From Desulfitobacterium_A nosdiversum (GTDB lineage: Bacteria > Bacillota > Desulfitobacteriia > Desulfitobacteriales > Desulfitobacteriaceae), in assembly GCF_049860565.1 (NCBI RefSeq), contig NZ_CP172056.1:2232001-2296000 (forward strand): a stretch of DNA of 64,000 bases. The letters are read 5' to 3'. Both the position numbers and the translations under genes were made by a program. Shown in pieces: positions 33,517 to 42,341 of the stretch. Numbering within the stretch: the first letter of the stretch is position 1; each line of letters opens with the position of its first letter. The notes beneath the pieces are model-generated. The model saw only the letters and a list, made by a program, of their open reading frames with translations. It was not told where the DNA came from and made no database searches.

Positions 33517-34260
33517 ATGGTTTTGTTCCCACTCAAAGAAAGCTTTATGAGAGAGCTTGAAGAGATTAAAGCCAGATTAGCTCAGGAAATACGGTTTAAA
33601 GCCGCTGAATTCAAAGAGCTTATTGAGTTATCCAGCGACGATTTAGATGAAAATGTATGCCCTTTAATTGTGTTGGCTGTGAATCGCTCGTTTGGAGGGA
33701 ATGTCCGCCCGGCAGTCTCGCTGGCAACGGTCGTACAATATATTTTTATGGCCGATCAGGTTCATCATCTTATGAACGATTCCTTAGACCTTGAAGAGGG
33801 AAAAAGACAGTTCCCGGTATTAGTGGGAGACTTTCTCTATGGAAAGTTTTTTTTAAGCCTGTGTAAGGGTAAGCTTTTACATTTCCTGTCTCCGTTAGCT
33901 GGGGTGATCGCGACCATGAACCAGGGTGCTATCTCACGCTGGCTTGGGGAAAAGGGAAAAATTGGTGAAAGTGAACACCTTAAAATATTGGAGATGGAAC
34001 GTGCAAGCTTAACGGGTCAAGCCGCACGTTTGAGTGCTGAGCTGGCAGGCTGCTCGGAAAAGGATCAAAACCGCTGTGAGGCTCTGGGTTGGGAATTAGG
34101 AGTAGCTTGGGCAGCCTGGCGCGACCAGATGGGCAAAAAGGCTGTTCGGCAATCTCTTGACCGAGCGAAACAAATACTAATGGAATTGCCAGAGAATGAG
34201 GTCATACCTCTTTATGAGCTTTACCATTACATGGAGAGGAGCTTGGGAGAGGCCGTATGA
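33517..34260 (+). CDS. HepS-like subunit (polyprenyl diphosphate synthase component I type)
   Basis: A 247-residue all-helical protein that looks like a degenerate isoprenyl synthase. The segment VQYIFMADQVHHLMND and FPVLVGDFLYGKFF match the HepS/HEPPP_synth_1 pattern. It has no DDxxD motif, so it cannot be catalytic alone. In Bacillus HepS pairs with HepT to make the heptaprenyl tail of menaquinone; the operon's last gene (38152) is the HepT-like partner. The ATG at 33517 is close to GGAG; TTG 33523 is an alternative with better spacing. It overlaps the UbiA gene by an ATGA. Confidence 0.68.
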   Translation: MVLFPLKESFMRELEEIKARLAQEIRFKAAEFKELIELSSDDLDENVCPLIVLAVNRSFGGNVRPAVSLATVVQYIFMADQVHHLMNDSLDLEEGKRQFPVLVGDFLYGKFFLSLCKGKLLHFLSPLAGVIATMNQGAISRWLGEKGKIGESEHLKILEMERASLTGQAARLSAELAGCSEKDQNRCEALGWELGVAWAAWRDQMGKKAVRQSLDRAKQILMELPENEVIPLYELYHYMERSLGEAV

Positions 34261-35111
34261 GTAAAGTCAAAACCTTTTTAGAAATGATTAAGTTTGAGCA
34301 TACTTTATTTGCTTTACCTTTTGCCTATTTAGGAGCGTTTTTGGCATCAAAGGGATTCCCGACTTTAGAAAAGTTTATTTGGATTACACTTGCTATGATC
34401 GGCGCACGTACAGCTGCCATGTCTCTTAACCGTCTAATAGACCGTTATATCGATGCTCGAAATCCTCGAACACGGGAACGAGCAATTCCAGCTGGAAAAT
34501 TGGGGACGACAGAGGTTTATTTCTATACTTTACTTTCTTTTTTACTGCTTGGAGTTTCTGCCTATAAATTGAATTGGCTGGCTTTTGAATTGATGCCTAT
34601 TGCCGTTTTTTTTCTTGTTCTATACTCCTATACCAAACGCTTTACGTGGGCTTGTCATCTGGCTTTAGGAATATCGTTGGGATTAGCGCCTATGGGGGCT
34701 TGGATTGGTGTTACGGGACACTGGGCTTTAGCACCGGTTTTGCTAGGTTTAGGTGTTTTATTTTGGGCTGCTGGTTTTGACATTGTCTATGCCTGTCAGG
34801 ATGTCGAGTTTGACCGTAAGGAAGGGCTTCATTCCATTCCTGCGGTATTTGGAGTAACCTGGGGGTTAGAAATATCCATTGCCTTTCATGTTTTGGCTCC
34901 CATATTGTTTATTGCCGTAGGTGTTGTTTCAGGTCTCCATTGGCTGTATTTCATCGGTGTTGTGATTGCGATTTTGCTCCTTTTTCGCCAACACCGGATT
35001 ATATCCGCAAGTGATCTTTCCAAAATAGGCATTGCCTTTTTTAACCTTAACGGATATTTAAGTGTCCTCCTCTTTATTTTCTCGGTTTTAGATTTAATTC
35101 TATTAAAATAG
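34257..35111 (+). CDS. UbiA-family prenyltransferase (MqnP-like, menaquinone pathway)
   Basis: A 284-residue integral membrane prenyltransferase with about eight helices. Two Asp-rich motifs bind Mg and prenyl diphosphate: NRLIDRYIDARNPRTRERA near residue 62 and DIVYACQDVEFDRKEG near 175. In the futalosine route this enzyme attaches the prenyl tail to the aromatic acid. It is tightly coupled to the upstream HepS-like gene. It is followed by a 64-base gap with a GCTTGTGC/GCACAAGC hairpin at 35119-35149, then the MqnE-like gene. Confidence 0.88.
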   Translation: MSKVKTFLEMIKFEHTLFALPFAYLGAFLASKGFPTLEKFIWITLAMIGARTAAMSLNRLIDRYIDARNPRTRERAIPAGKLGTTEVYFYTLLSFLLLGVSAYKLNWLAFELMPIAVFFLVLYSYTKRFTWACHLALGISLGLAPMGAWIGVTGHWALAPVLLGLGVLFWAAGFDIVYACQDVEFDRKEGLHSIPAVFGVTWGLEISIAFHVLAPILFIAVGVVSGLHWLYFIGVVIAILLLFRQHRIISASDLSKIGIAFFNLNGYLSVLLFIFSVLDLILLK

Positions 35112-35118
35112 TTTTAAG

Positions 35119-35149
35119 GCTTGTGCGAGTATTATACTTTTGCACAAGC
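35119..35149 (+). repeat. Intra-operon hairpin
   Basis: GCTTGTGC (35119-35126) and GCACAAGC (35142-35149) are perfectly complementary. It has no T-tract. It may stabilise or process the mRNA between the UbiA and MqnE-like genes. Confidence 0.5.
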
Positions 35150-35175
35150 TAAGCTGTCTCTAGGGAGGGAATAGC

Positions 35176-35901
35176 ATGTTACCGCTTTTTGCTCAGAGTG
35201 AGTTAAAAGATCTCATAGAAAGAGTTGAACAACGTACGCGTCTTGATTTTGAGGCGGGCGTCCGTATGATGCAAAGCAAGGACATTTTAGCACTGGGATA
35301 CATGGCGAACCTTATTCGAGAACGAAAACATGGGAACAAAACGTATTTTTCAGTTCAGCAGGATGAACCTGGGTTTAAGGCAAAGGATTTTCAAAGCATT
35401 TTGGCCCATAACCAGGCTATAGCATCAAATGCTACATATATATATGGGCAGCATGAAAAAGCAGAGGATAAAGTAAATCATTTACTCCAGTTTCGAGAGC
35501 TTCAAGACAAAAATGGCAGTTTTCTTTCGTTCAGTCCTCTGCCCTTCCTTTCCAATGAAATAAAGGTAGAAGGTAATATGGGCTTGGAAGGCACAACAGG
35601 GTTTGAAGATTTGCGTATGCTTGCGGTCTCGCGAATTTTGCTGGATAATATTGATCATATCAAAGCATTCTGGCTATTTCTGGGTCCGAAGTTAGCTCAG
35701 GTGTCTTTATCATTTGGGGTTGACGACCTTGATGGCCAGGTCGTTGAAGATCATGCTTCTGCTTTGGCTGAAAAAGAGCAAGTGATGACGAAAAAATCAC
35801 TGATTAAAATGATTCATAAGGCAAGGCGTCAAGCCATTGAACGGGATTCCCTCTATCAAATGATTACGGATTACGGACGTGAGGGGGGGCTAAGCGAATG
35901 A
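35176..35901 (+). CDS. MqnE-like protein lacking the radical-SAM half
   Basis: This 241-residue protein matches both ends of aminodeoxyfutalosine synthase (MqnE) but misses about 140 internal residues. Residues 1-62 match the MqnE N-terminus (GVRMMQSKDILALGYMANL), and from about residue 82 it matches the second half (HLLQFRELQD, AVSRILLDN, FGVDDLDG). The deleted part should contain the Cx3Cx2C Fe-S motif and the first strands of the barrel; only two of its residues between are similar. The frame is open and the ribosome site is good, so a real protein is likely. A non-catalytic partner of MqnC is possible, as is a relic. Confidence 0.8.
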   Translation: MLPLFAQSELKDLIERVEQRTRLDFEAGVRMMQSKDILALGYMANLIRERKHGNKTYFSVQQDEPGFKAKDFQSILAHNQAIASNATYIYGQHEKAEDKVNHLLQFRELQDKNGSFLSFSPLPFLSNEIKVEGNMGLEGTTGFEDLRMLAVSRILLDNIDHIKAFWLFLGPKLAQVSLSFGVDDLDGQVVEDHASALAEKEQVMTKKSLIKMIHKARRQAIERDSLYQMITDYGREGGLSE

Positions 35902-36986
35902 CGGATCAAGGAAGGACGCTGCAAATTCTCGAAAAGCGTTTGACGGGTGATCGCCTGAATGTTGAAGAGGGAGTATATTTGCTCGAAAATGCTGAACTCT
36001 TGCTGCTGGGAGAGGCAGCGGATCAAGTCAGGAATCAAATGCACCCGGAAAAGGTCGTTACCTTTGTCATTGATCGAAATATTAATTATACCAATGTATG
36101 TACGAGTAAATGCAAATTCTGTGCTTTTTACTGTAATCCAGGCGACCCTAATGCATATATTTTGTCAAGAGAAGAATTACATGTTAAAATTGAAGAGACT
36201 TTGGCACAAGGAGGGACTCAGCTTCTCATTCAAGGTGGGTTGAATCCTGAGCTGGGGCTCGAATATTTTGAGGAAATGCTTAGAGATATCAAAGCGAATT
36301 ATCCTATCCATATTCATTCTTTTAGTCCGCCGGAAATTTGGGATTTGGCAGACAAAAGCGGGTTAAGCCTTCGAGAAGTAATCAGCCGTTTAAAAGCAGC
36401 TGGACTTGATTCAATACCGGGCGGCGGTGCTGAAATTCTCGATGATCGTGTGCGCGGACTGATTAGTCCCAATAAGGTGAAGTGGCAGCAGTGGATGGAG
36501 GTTATGACGACAGCTCACTCTCTTGGCATGAAGACAACTGCGACTATGATGTTTGGCCATGTGGAGACGATGGAAGAACGAATTCTTCATATGGTTCGTG
36601 TTCGTGAGGCGCAAGAGCAATATGGCGGATTTACCGCGTTTATCCCGTGGAGTTATGCTCCTCGATATACAGAGTTGGGCGGAGAAGGATCAACAGGAGT
36701 TGAATATTTGAGAACATTAGCGGTTTCCCGCTTAATGATCGACAATGTACCCAATGTTCAGGCGTCCTGGGTAACACAGGGCGCAAAAATGGCACAACTC
36801 GCTCTTCGTTTTGGCGCCAATGATTTTGGCAGTACGATGCTTGAAGAGAATGTGGTTCGAGCAGCGGGAGTTTCTACGCGGGTTCCTTTGCAAGAAATTG
36901 TTCATTGTATTGAGGATGCGGGATATACAGCTATTCAGAGAAATACGCATTATGAGCGTTTAAAGGTTTACGGGAAGGATGTGTAA
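35898..36986 (+). CDS. mqnC: Cyclic dehypoxanthinylfutalosine synthase (radical SAM)
   Basis: A 362-residue radical-SAM enzyme with the cluster motif CTSKCKFCAFYC near residue 70. It cyclises dehypoxanthine futalosine in the futalosine pathway to menaquinone. Characteristic motifs: GGGAEILDDRVR and MMFGHVETMEER. The other pathway genes (mqnA, mqnB, mqnD) are not in the window. It overlaps the MqnE-like stop as an ATGA, so the two are translationally coupled. Confidence 0.95.
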   Translation: MTDQGRTLQILEKRLTGDRLNVEEGVYLLENAELLLLGEAADQVRNQMHPEKVVTFVIDRNINYTNVCTSKCKFCAFYCNPGDPNAYILSREELHVKIEETLAQGGTQLLIQGGLNPELGLEYFEEMLRDIKANYPIHIHSFSPPEIWDLADKSGLSLREVISRLKAAGLDSIPGGGAEILDDRVRGLISPNKVKWQQWMEVMTTAHSLGMKTTATMMFGHVETMEERILHMVRVREAQEQYGGFTAFIPWSYAPRYTELGGEGSTGVEYLRTLAVSRLMIDNVPNVQASWVTQGAKMAQLALRFGANDFGSTMLEENVVRAAGVSTRVPLQEIVHCIEDAGYTAIQRNTHYERLKVYGKDV

Positions 36987-36989
36987 GGA

Positions 36990-37745
36990 ATGCGTAGGCG
37001 GAAACGGGAAGACGTAAACATGCCGCTTATGGAACATATTCGTGCCTTACGAAAGGCCCTCGTTATTTCAGCTTATGCGGTTGCTTTAGGCACCGTTCTG
37101 GGCTGGGTGTTTAGTGATCAGGTTTTTGCTTATCTGGCACGCCCTGTTGTGGGACTTACCGGCGTATCCTTCGTTACGACAACACCGATGGAACCGATGA
37201 TGGTTAAACTTAAGGTTTCCCTTGCGGTTGGAGTGATTGTAGCTTTACCCATCCTGATATGGCAGATTTGGTCTTTTGTCCTGCCTGCTCTTAAACAAAA
37301 TGAACGCAAATATTTATATTTAATTATACCGAGCTCTTTGCTGCTTTTTCTTCTTGGAGCGGCATTTAGCTTTTATTTCGTTATTCCTATGGGAATGAGA
37401 ATTTTATTGTTCGTTGGCAGCTATGCGGTTCCGACGACCTCCTTATTGACAAAATCTTCGTACTTAAGTTTTTTGATAAGCTTTATATTAACGTTCGGGC
37501 TTGTTTTTCAGCTTCCCATTGTTCTGCTGCTCTTGATTCGCATTGGAATCATAACGCCGAAGACGCTTGCCAAGAAGCGCAAATGGGCTTTTTTCATCAT
37601 TATTGTCGTAGCGATGTTGGTCTCACCTACACCGGATATCCCGACTCAAGCTTTAATGGCAGGCCCGATGTATTTGCTTTATGAAATAAGTATCTGGTTA
37701 GGCTTTTTAGTGGCCAAAAACAGAGAAAAAGCCTTGAACGCCTAA
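36990..37745 (+). CDS. tatC: Tat translocase subunit TatC
   Basis: A 251-residue protein with six helices. The N-terminal MPLMEHIRALRKAL and FVTTTPMEPMM match TatC. It recognises the twin-arginine signal and starts three bases after mqnC. Its likely cargo includes the molybdoenzyme at 8720. Confidence 0.94.
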   Translation: MRRRKREDVNMPLMEHIRALRKALVISAYAVALGTVLGWVFSDQVFAYLARPVVGLTGVSFVTTTPMEPMMVKLKVSLAVGVIVALPILIWQIWSFVLPALKQNERKYLYLIIPSSLLLFLLGAAFSFYFVIPMGMRILLFVGSYAVPTTSLLTKSSYLSFLISFILTFGLVFQLPIVLLLLIRIGIITPKTLAKKRKWAFFIIIVVAMLVSPTPDIPTQALMAGPMYLLYEISIWLGFLVAKNREKALNA

Positions 37746-37758
37746 AGGAGGGAATATC

Positions 37759-38145
37759 TTGAACTTTTCTGATCTCCTCATATTAATGGTCATTGGTTTA
37801 ATCTTATTTGGGCCTGAGGATTTACCAGACGTTGCACGGGCTGTAGGAAGAATTGTTTTCGAAATCAAAAAGATGACGGGCGAAGTAACTAAGGAGTTTC
37901 AAGATGCGGTAAATACTCCTTCGAATATAATTAACCAAGCTTTAAAGGAATCCAATCCATCGAGTTCCTCCAGCGAACAGGTACAATCTGCCCAAAATAG
38001 CAGCGAGTCTGAGGAAGAGCTTCTTACCTATGACGAAGCGGAGACTTCAACGGAGCCGTCTCATCAAGATAACGATAATCCACTGTCAGAGTTGCCGAAT
38101 GATATGTTGGCCTATCAGGATGAAAATAAGGGTACAAGCAGGTGA
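37759..38145 (+). CDS. TatA/TatB-family protein
   Basis: A 128-residue protein with one N-terminal helix (about 6-22, ending in the FGPEDLPDVARAVGR motif) followed by an amphipathic helix and a long acidic, Ser-rich tail. It is coded just after tatC, starting with TTG behind GGAGGG. The long tail resembles TatB more than TatA, but Gram-positives usually use one TatA-like protein for both. A second, shorter TatA is encoded at 53436. Confidence 0.85.
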   Translation: MNFSDLLILMVIGLILFGPEDLPDVARAVGRIVFEIKKMTGEVTKEFQDAVNTPSNIINQALKESNPSSSSSEQVQSAQNSSESEEELLTYDEAETSTEPSHQDNDNPLSELPNDMLAYQDENKGTSR

Positions 38146-38151
38146 ACAGGC

Positions 38152-39120
38152 TTGAAACAGTTATGGCTTTTTAATCAGATTAACTCGGACTTACAGCGTA
38201 TTGAGAAAGAACTTCATCATTTCGTGGAAACGGATTATCCAATTCTTAACGAATCGGCTGTCCATTTGCTGGATGCTGGGGGAAAGCGCTTGCGGCCTGC
38301 ATTTGCTCTTTTAGCAGGGAAATTTTATGGTTATCCCATTGACCAATTAATGCCTGTCGCCATGGCTCTGGAGCTTATCCATATGGCGACGCTTGTTCAT
38401 GATGATGTGGTGGATGCTTCGACAACGCGAAGAGGGCGGCCAACAGTTAAGGCGAAATGGGGGAATATTGTTTCCGTCGCTACGGGAGATTACCTTCTTG
38501 CTCGATCATTGGAACTCATCGCCAAGATTGATCATCCGGAAGTGTCCAGGATTCTTGCCGAGGTCAGCGTTGAGATGAGCCAAGGTGAAATCCAGCAAAT
38601 TAAAGCTTCTTTTGATGTGAAACAAAATCTTAAACAATATTATTATCGGATTAAACGTAAAACGGCTCTTCTCATAGAGGCAAGCTGCAAATTAGGCGCG
38701 ATTGTCTCCGGTGCCCCTAAAAGGCAAGTCTGGGCCTTAGGAGCGTATGGGCATGCTATAGGAATGGCCTTTCAAATCGTGGACGATGTTCTGGATGTTA
38801 CCGCTGAAGCGTCTCAATTAGGTAAACCTGTTGGGGGAGATCTGCAGCAAGGCATAATGACCTTACCCATGATTTTAGCCTTGAAGAGCACTCAGCATAG
38901 CGAACGCTTGATTAATCTATTAGGTAAAACGGATAAATCTCAATCTGAAATAGAGGAAGCAATACGTTTAATCAAAGACTCAGGAGCAATCGAGGAATCG
39001 ATGCATTACGTAGACTTATATATTCAAAAAGCAAAACGGTATCTCGAAGAATTACCGAATGTACCCACACGGAAAGCGCTGGCCGACCTAGCTCAGTTTA
39101 TAAGAGATCGCAAATTTTAA
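38152..39120 (+). CDS. Polyprenyl diphosphate synthase (HepT-like)
   Basis: A 322-residue trans-prenyl synthase with both catalytic Asp motifs: VHDDVVDASTTRRG near residue 82 and IVDDVLDVTAE near 210. Starts TTG behind AACAGG-type purines seven bases after the Tat gene. It most likely makes the C35-C40 tail for menaquinone with the HepS-like protein from the start of the operon. Distinct from the second synthase at 55574. Confidence 0.92.
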   Translation: MKQLWLFNQINSDLQRIEKELHHFVETDYPILNESAVHLLDAGGKRLRPAFALLAGKFYGYPIDQLMPVAMALELIHMATLVHDDVVDASTTRRGRPTVKAKWGNIVSVATGDYLLARSLELIAKIDHPEVSRILAEVSVEMSQGEIQQIKASFDVKQNLKQYYYRIKRKTALLIEASCKLGAIVSGAPKRQVWALGAYGHAIGMAFQIVDDVLDVTAEASQLGKPVGGDLQQGIMTLPMILALKSTQHSERLINLLGKTDKSQSEIEEAIRLIKDSGAIEESMHYVDLYIQKAKRYLEELPNVPTRKALADLAQFIRDRKF

Positions 39121-39130
39121 AGGCTACCCA

Positions 39131-39162
39131 ATCCCGCTTTGATGTTAGGCGGGATTTTTTTT
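39131..39162 (+). terminator. Strong Rho-independent terminator
   Basis: ATCCCGC (39131-39137) pairs with GCGGGAT (39149-39155), followed by eight T residues. It ends the menaquinone/Tat operon. Confidence 0.9.
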
Positions 39163-39289
39163 CGTGACTATCGATAAATAATCGACATGATTTTGGCAAT
39201 AGTAACACAAAGCGATTCGTTGTATTACGGAAGAGAAATGAGTTCACAAAAACATCACAAAAAGATCAAGATTCAGTTATAGGAGAAAT

Positions 39290-39321
39290 TGTATACATGG
39301 TGTAGAATTACACCTGTACAT
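39290..39321 (+). promoter_or_regulatory. Inverted repeat upstream of resB
   Basis: GGTGTA (39299-39304) and TACACC (39309-39314) are separated by four bases and extended outward by TGTATACAT and TGTACATA. This bulged palindrome lies about 55 bases upstream of resB. It could be an operator. No confident -10/-35 pair was found. Confidence 0.35.
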
Positions 39322-39371
39322 AAATACACATACTAGCAACATTATGACATGCATAAAGAGGAGTGGGGATA

Positions 39372-40676
39372 ATGAGCGATCAGTCGGAAGGGATCGTTGA
39401 GAAAGTTTGGGACATATTTAGTTCAATGAAAACGGGGTTAGCACTATTAGGTATTGTTGCTTTGGTGTCCGGTATAGGAACATTAATCCCTCAAGAAGCG
39501 ATGGATCCGCAAAAAGCTCAGTCTGTAAGTGCGATATGGAGAATGCTTGGATTTACTCATTTATATTCTTCAGTTTGGTTTCGACTTATCCTTGGTTTAC
39601 TCTGTGTTAATCTGATTGTCTGCAGTATCCAGCGCTTTGGCGGGATTTACAATCAAACCTATAAGCCGAAGCTGCCGTCGGCTTCATCGACTGTACCGCA
39701 AAAAATTCAGGCTAAAATTACAGGAAAGGAAGACCAACTGCAACAAGCAGCGCTTGAGACCTTTAAGTCGGAAGGTTATCGGCTGACATCAGATGAACAA
39801 GAGAATCATTGGAGTTTTGTTGCGCAGAAGTATAGATGGGGAAATTGGGGTTCATTTATCACTCACATTTCCTTTATTGTTCTTGTTGTCGGAGCGCTCG
39901 TGGGTTCGATGACAGGCTTTAAAGGATATTTTTCCGCTGGAGCCGGCGATACACTTTCTATTAAAGATATTGAGTTGAATAGAGGAACAGTAACAGAAAA
40001 TTTTAAGATCCAGATCAATTCCGTGGAGGATCGCATGCTCGCGAATGGAGAACGTGATAATTGGTATACTGATCTGAGTATTATGGAGTCAGGTAAAGAG
40101 GTTGCCCGTCAAACATTATCTGTTAATCATCCGTTTACGTACCAAGGGATAACATTTTATCAAGCCAATTTTGCCCAAGGAGGCAAATTCACAGTGGATC
40201 TGAAGGGACAGAAAATTCCCATTGTCCTTCAAAATCAAGGCGGAAACTATTATCAAGTTCCCGGGACAGATCTTTTTGTCATTTTATCGGCTTTAAAGCC
40301 TGATACAAATCAACCGGTTATTCTATATCAAGTGTATAAGGGAAATTCTCCGCAGCCTGTAAAAATGGGGCAGATGAGTAAGGGACAGACAGATGCGATT
40401 GAAAACACCTTTAATCTGACGTTTGATGGATTAGCGGGTTATACAGGACTGCAGGTCAAAAAAGATCCCGGCGTCAGTGTTGTTTGGATAGGAAGTGCTC
40501 TCTTAATGTTAGGCTTGATTTTATCGTTCTACTTAAGACCCGTAACCATTTCGGGAATTATCGAAAAGGACGAAGAGGCCACCCTGATTTTTGGGGCATT
40601 AAGCGGTAAGCTAAAATCACGAGCAGAAGAAGAGTTTGAAAAAATAAACAATAAGTTAAAAGCTAAAATAGGTTAA
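39372..40676 (+). CDS. resB: ResB (system II cytochrome c biogenesis protein)
   Basis: A 434-residue membrane protein. Four transmembrane helices, a large extracytoplasmic domain (about 195-365) and a final helix near residue 375. The N-terminal MKTGLALLGIVALVSG and LGLLCVNLIVCS match the ResB/Ccs1 family. It delivers heme for attachment to CXXCH proteins with CcsA. The ATG at 39372 has AGGAG eight bases upstream; the in-frame GTG at 39363 does not. It sits just before the heme synthesis cluster. Confidence 0.93.
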   Translation: MSDQSEGIVEKVWDIFSSMKTGLALLGIVALVSGIGTLIPQEAMDPQKAQSVSAIWRMLGFTHLYSSVWFRLILGLLCVNLIVCSIQRFGGIYNQTYKPKLPSASSTVPQKIQAKITGKEDQLQQAALETFKSEGYRLTSDEQENHWSFVAQKYRWGNWGSFITHISFIVLVVGALVGSMTGFKGYFSAGAGDTLSIKDIELNRGTVTENFKIQINSVEDRMLANGERDNWYTDLSIMESGKEVARQTLSVNHPFTYQGITFYQANFAQGGKFTVDLKGQKIPIVLQNQGGNYYQVPGTDLFVILSALKPDTNQPVILYQVYKGNSPQPVKMGQMSKGQTDAIENTFNLTFDGLAGYTGLQVKKDPGVSVVWIGSALLMLGLILSFYLRPVTISGIIEKDEEATLIFGALSGKLKSRAEEEFEKINNKLKAKIG

Positions 40677-40713
40677 TGCAAAAAGTTTAGTATATAGTGA
40701 GGAGGAGAAGAGA

Positions 40714-41571
40714 ATGAGCGAATCCTTTAAAAACTGGGAAATTATTTTATTTTATCTTGTTATTACTGCCTATCTTGCGGGCACCATTGCCTACTGGTTG
40801 ACGAATGTCATAAAGAAAGATTGGATGGGAAGCTTAGCCACAGGATTAACCATTGTGGGCTTAGCAGGCAACACTGCAGCAATTATTTTAAGGATGGTTA
40901 TTACGCAAAGACCGCCCTTGTCAAATGGTTATGAATTTATCATGACGTTTTGCTGGGGTATAGTCGCCGTTTACCTGTTTTCTGAGTTTAAATATAAGTT
41001 AAAAGCGTTAGGAAGCTTTGTCCTGCCGATTCCCTTTCTGCTTTTAGTTTTTATTGTTATGAAAATGGGACCTGAAGAAAGAGTAGCAGGTGCGATTCCA
41101 CCGGCTCTAAAAAGTCAGTGGCTGACTTTCCATGTTATAACGGCTATGCTTGCCTATGGAGCCTTTGCCATTACTTTTGGTTTAGGAATGATGTATTTAC
41201 TGAAGTTGCGTGCTGATGACGAAAGCGGCAATTTAAAAGCAACAAGCTGGATATCTCGGTTTCCTTCCTTACCTGTACTCGATGAACTTGCGTATAAGAT
41301 CATTGGCTTTGCTTTTCCCATGCTGACGCTCTGCATTTTAACAGGTGCTATTTGGGCAAATTATGCATGGGGAACGTATTGGTCATGGGATCCTAAGGAA
41401 ACCTGGTCATTGATCACATGGATCATTTATGCCGGGTATCTTCATGCACGCTTAATGTATGGCTGGAAAGGAAAACGGGCAGCATGGATGGAGGTTTTAG
41501 GATTCGTTGCTGTTCTATTTACCTTTTTTGGCGTAAACTATTTCTTGCCTGGACTTCATTCATATGCATAA
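40714..41571 (+). CDS. ccsA: CcsA/ResC (cytochrome c synthase, heme handling)
   Basis: A 285-residue membrane protein with eight helices and the signature tryptophan-rich WGTYWSWDPKETWSLI motif near residue 222, plus flanking conserved histidines (FHVITAM, GYLHARLMY). It forms the cytochrome c heme lyase with ResB. It follows resB by 37 bases and has a strong GGAGGAG site. Confidence 0.95.
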   Translation: MSESFKNWEIILFYLVITAYLAGTIAYWLTNVIKKDWMGSLATGLTIVGLAGNTAAIILRMVITQRPPLSNGYEFIMTFCWGIVAVYLFSEFKYKLKALGSFVLPIPFLLLVFIVMKMGPEERVAGAIPPALKSQWLTFHVITAMLAYGAFAITFGLGMMYLLKLRADDESGNLKATSWISRFPSLPVLDELAYKIIGFAFPMLTLCILTGAIWANYAWGTYWSWDPKETWSLITWIIYAGYLHARLMYGWKGKRAAWMEVLGFVAVLFTFFGVNYFLPGLHSYA

Positions 41572-41702
41572 GAATCTCTAATTGCATGATAAATTAAATT
41601 CATACTAAATAATAATAGATTTAAGTAAAATGCTTTTTATAGGGGGATTTTTGCCTGTAATGTCGAATAATGAGATGTATGAAGCTCGAAGAGGGTGTAG
41701 AA

Positions 41703-42341
41703 GTGGCAGATTATTATCCAATTTTTGTAGATCTAGAGAACAAACCTGTTTTAGTCGTTGGCGGAGGAAATGTCGCTTACCGAAAGGTCATGACCTTACT
41801 TGATCACAGAGCTATTGTTTATATTATTTCACCGCAAATATTACCCGAATTAAAGGCTTTAGTAGATTCAAAACGATGCTTCTGGACGGGAAAAAAATAT
41901 GAGCGTGAAGATATTAAAGACGCAGCTATAATATTTTCATGTACTGAAAAGGATGAAGTTAATTCAGCTGTTTCCCAGGATGCGCATAAGCTTCACCGAT
42001 TGATCAATGTTGTCGATGATCCGGAGAAATGCTCCTTTATTGTTCCCTCGATAATGCAGCAAGGAGACCTGAAGATAGCGGTATCTACGGGTGGAAGCAG
42101 CCCAATTGTGGCGCGGCAGATTCGTAAACAGCTTGAGAGTCAATATGATCAGTCGTATGCGGAATACCTCTCCTTATTGCGTAAGTGGCGTAATAAAGTG
42201 AAAACGGATTTATCACTTGCCCGGAAAGAATTATTTTGGGATAAAGTGACGAATGGCGAAGTATTGGATTTAGTAAAAAACGGTCATCTTAATGAGGCGA
42301 AAGGAGTGATCGAGAGTTGTTTCCGGTCACTGTTGGATTAA
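41703..42341 (+). CDS. sirC: Precorrin-2 dehydrogenase (SirC/Met8-like)
   Basis: A 212-residue enzyme with an N-terminal Rossmann fold (VLVVGGGNVAYRK) that oxidises precorrin-2 to sirohydrochlorin with NAD+. The middle part (STGGSSPIVARQIRKQLE) matches the CysG/Met8 family. A separate iron chelatase is not visible in the window; whether this protein also inserts iron cannot be told. ATG 41679 is an upstream alternative; GTG 41703 has AGGG at good spacing. It overlaps hemA by 25 bases. Confidence 0.85.
   Translation: MADYYPIFVDLENKPVLVVGGGNVAYRKVMTLLDHRAIVYIISPQILPELKALVDSKRCFWTGKKYEREDIKDAAIIFSCTEKDEVNSAVSQDAHKLHRLINVVDDPEKCSFIVPSIMQQGDLKIAVSTGGSSPIVARQIRKQLESQYDQSYAEYLSLLRKWRNKVKTDLSLARKELFWDKVTNGEVLDLVKNGHLNEAKGVIESCFRSLLD

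Noticed and set aside
38152..39120. Recent duplication of the polyprenyl synthase at 55574
   Set aside because: The two proteins share the catalytic motifs but differ widely elsewhere and lie in different operons.
39175..39210. Second sigma-54 promoter before resB (TTTTGGCAATAG)
   Set aside because: The downstream GC at -12 is missing at the required spacing.
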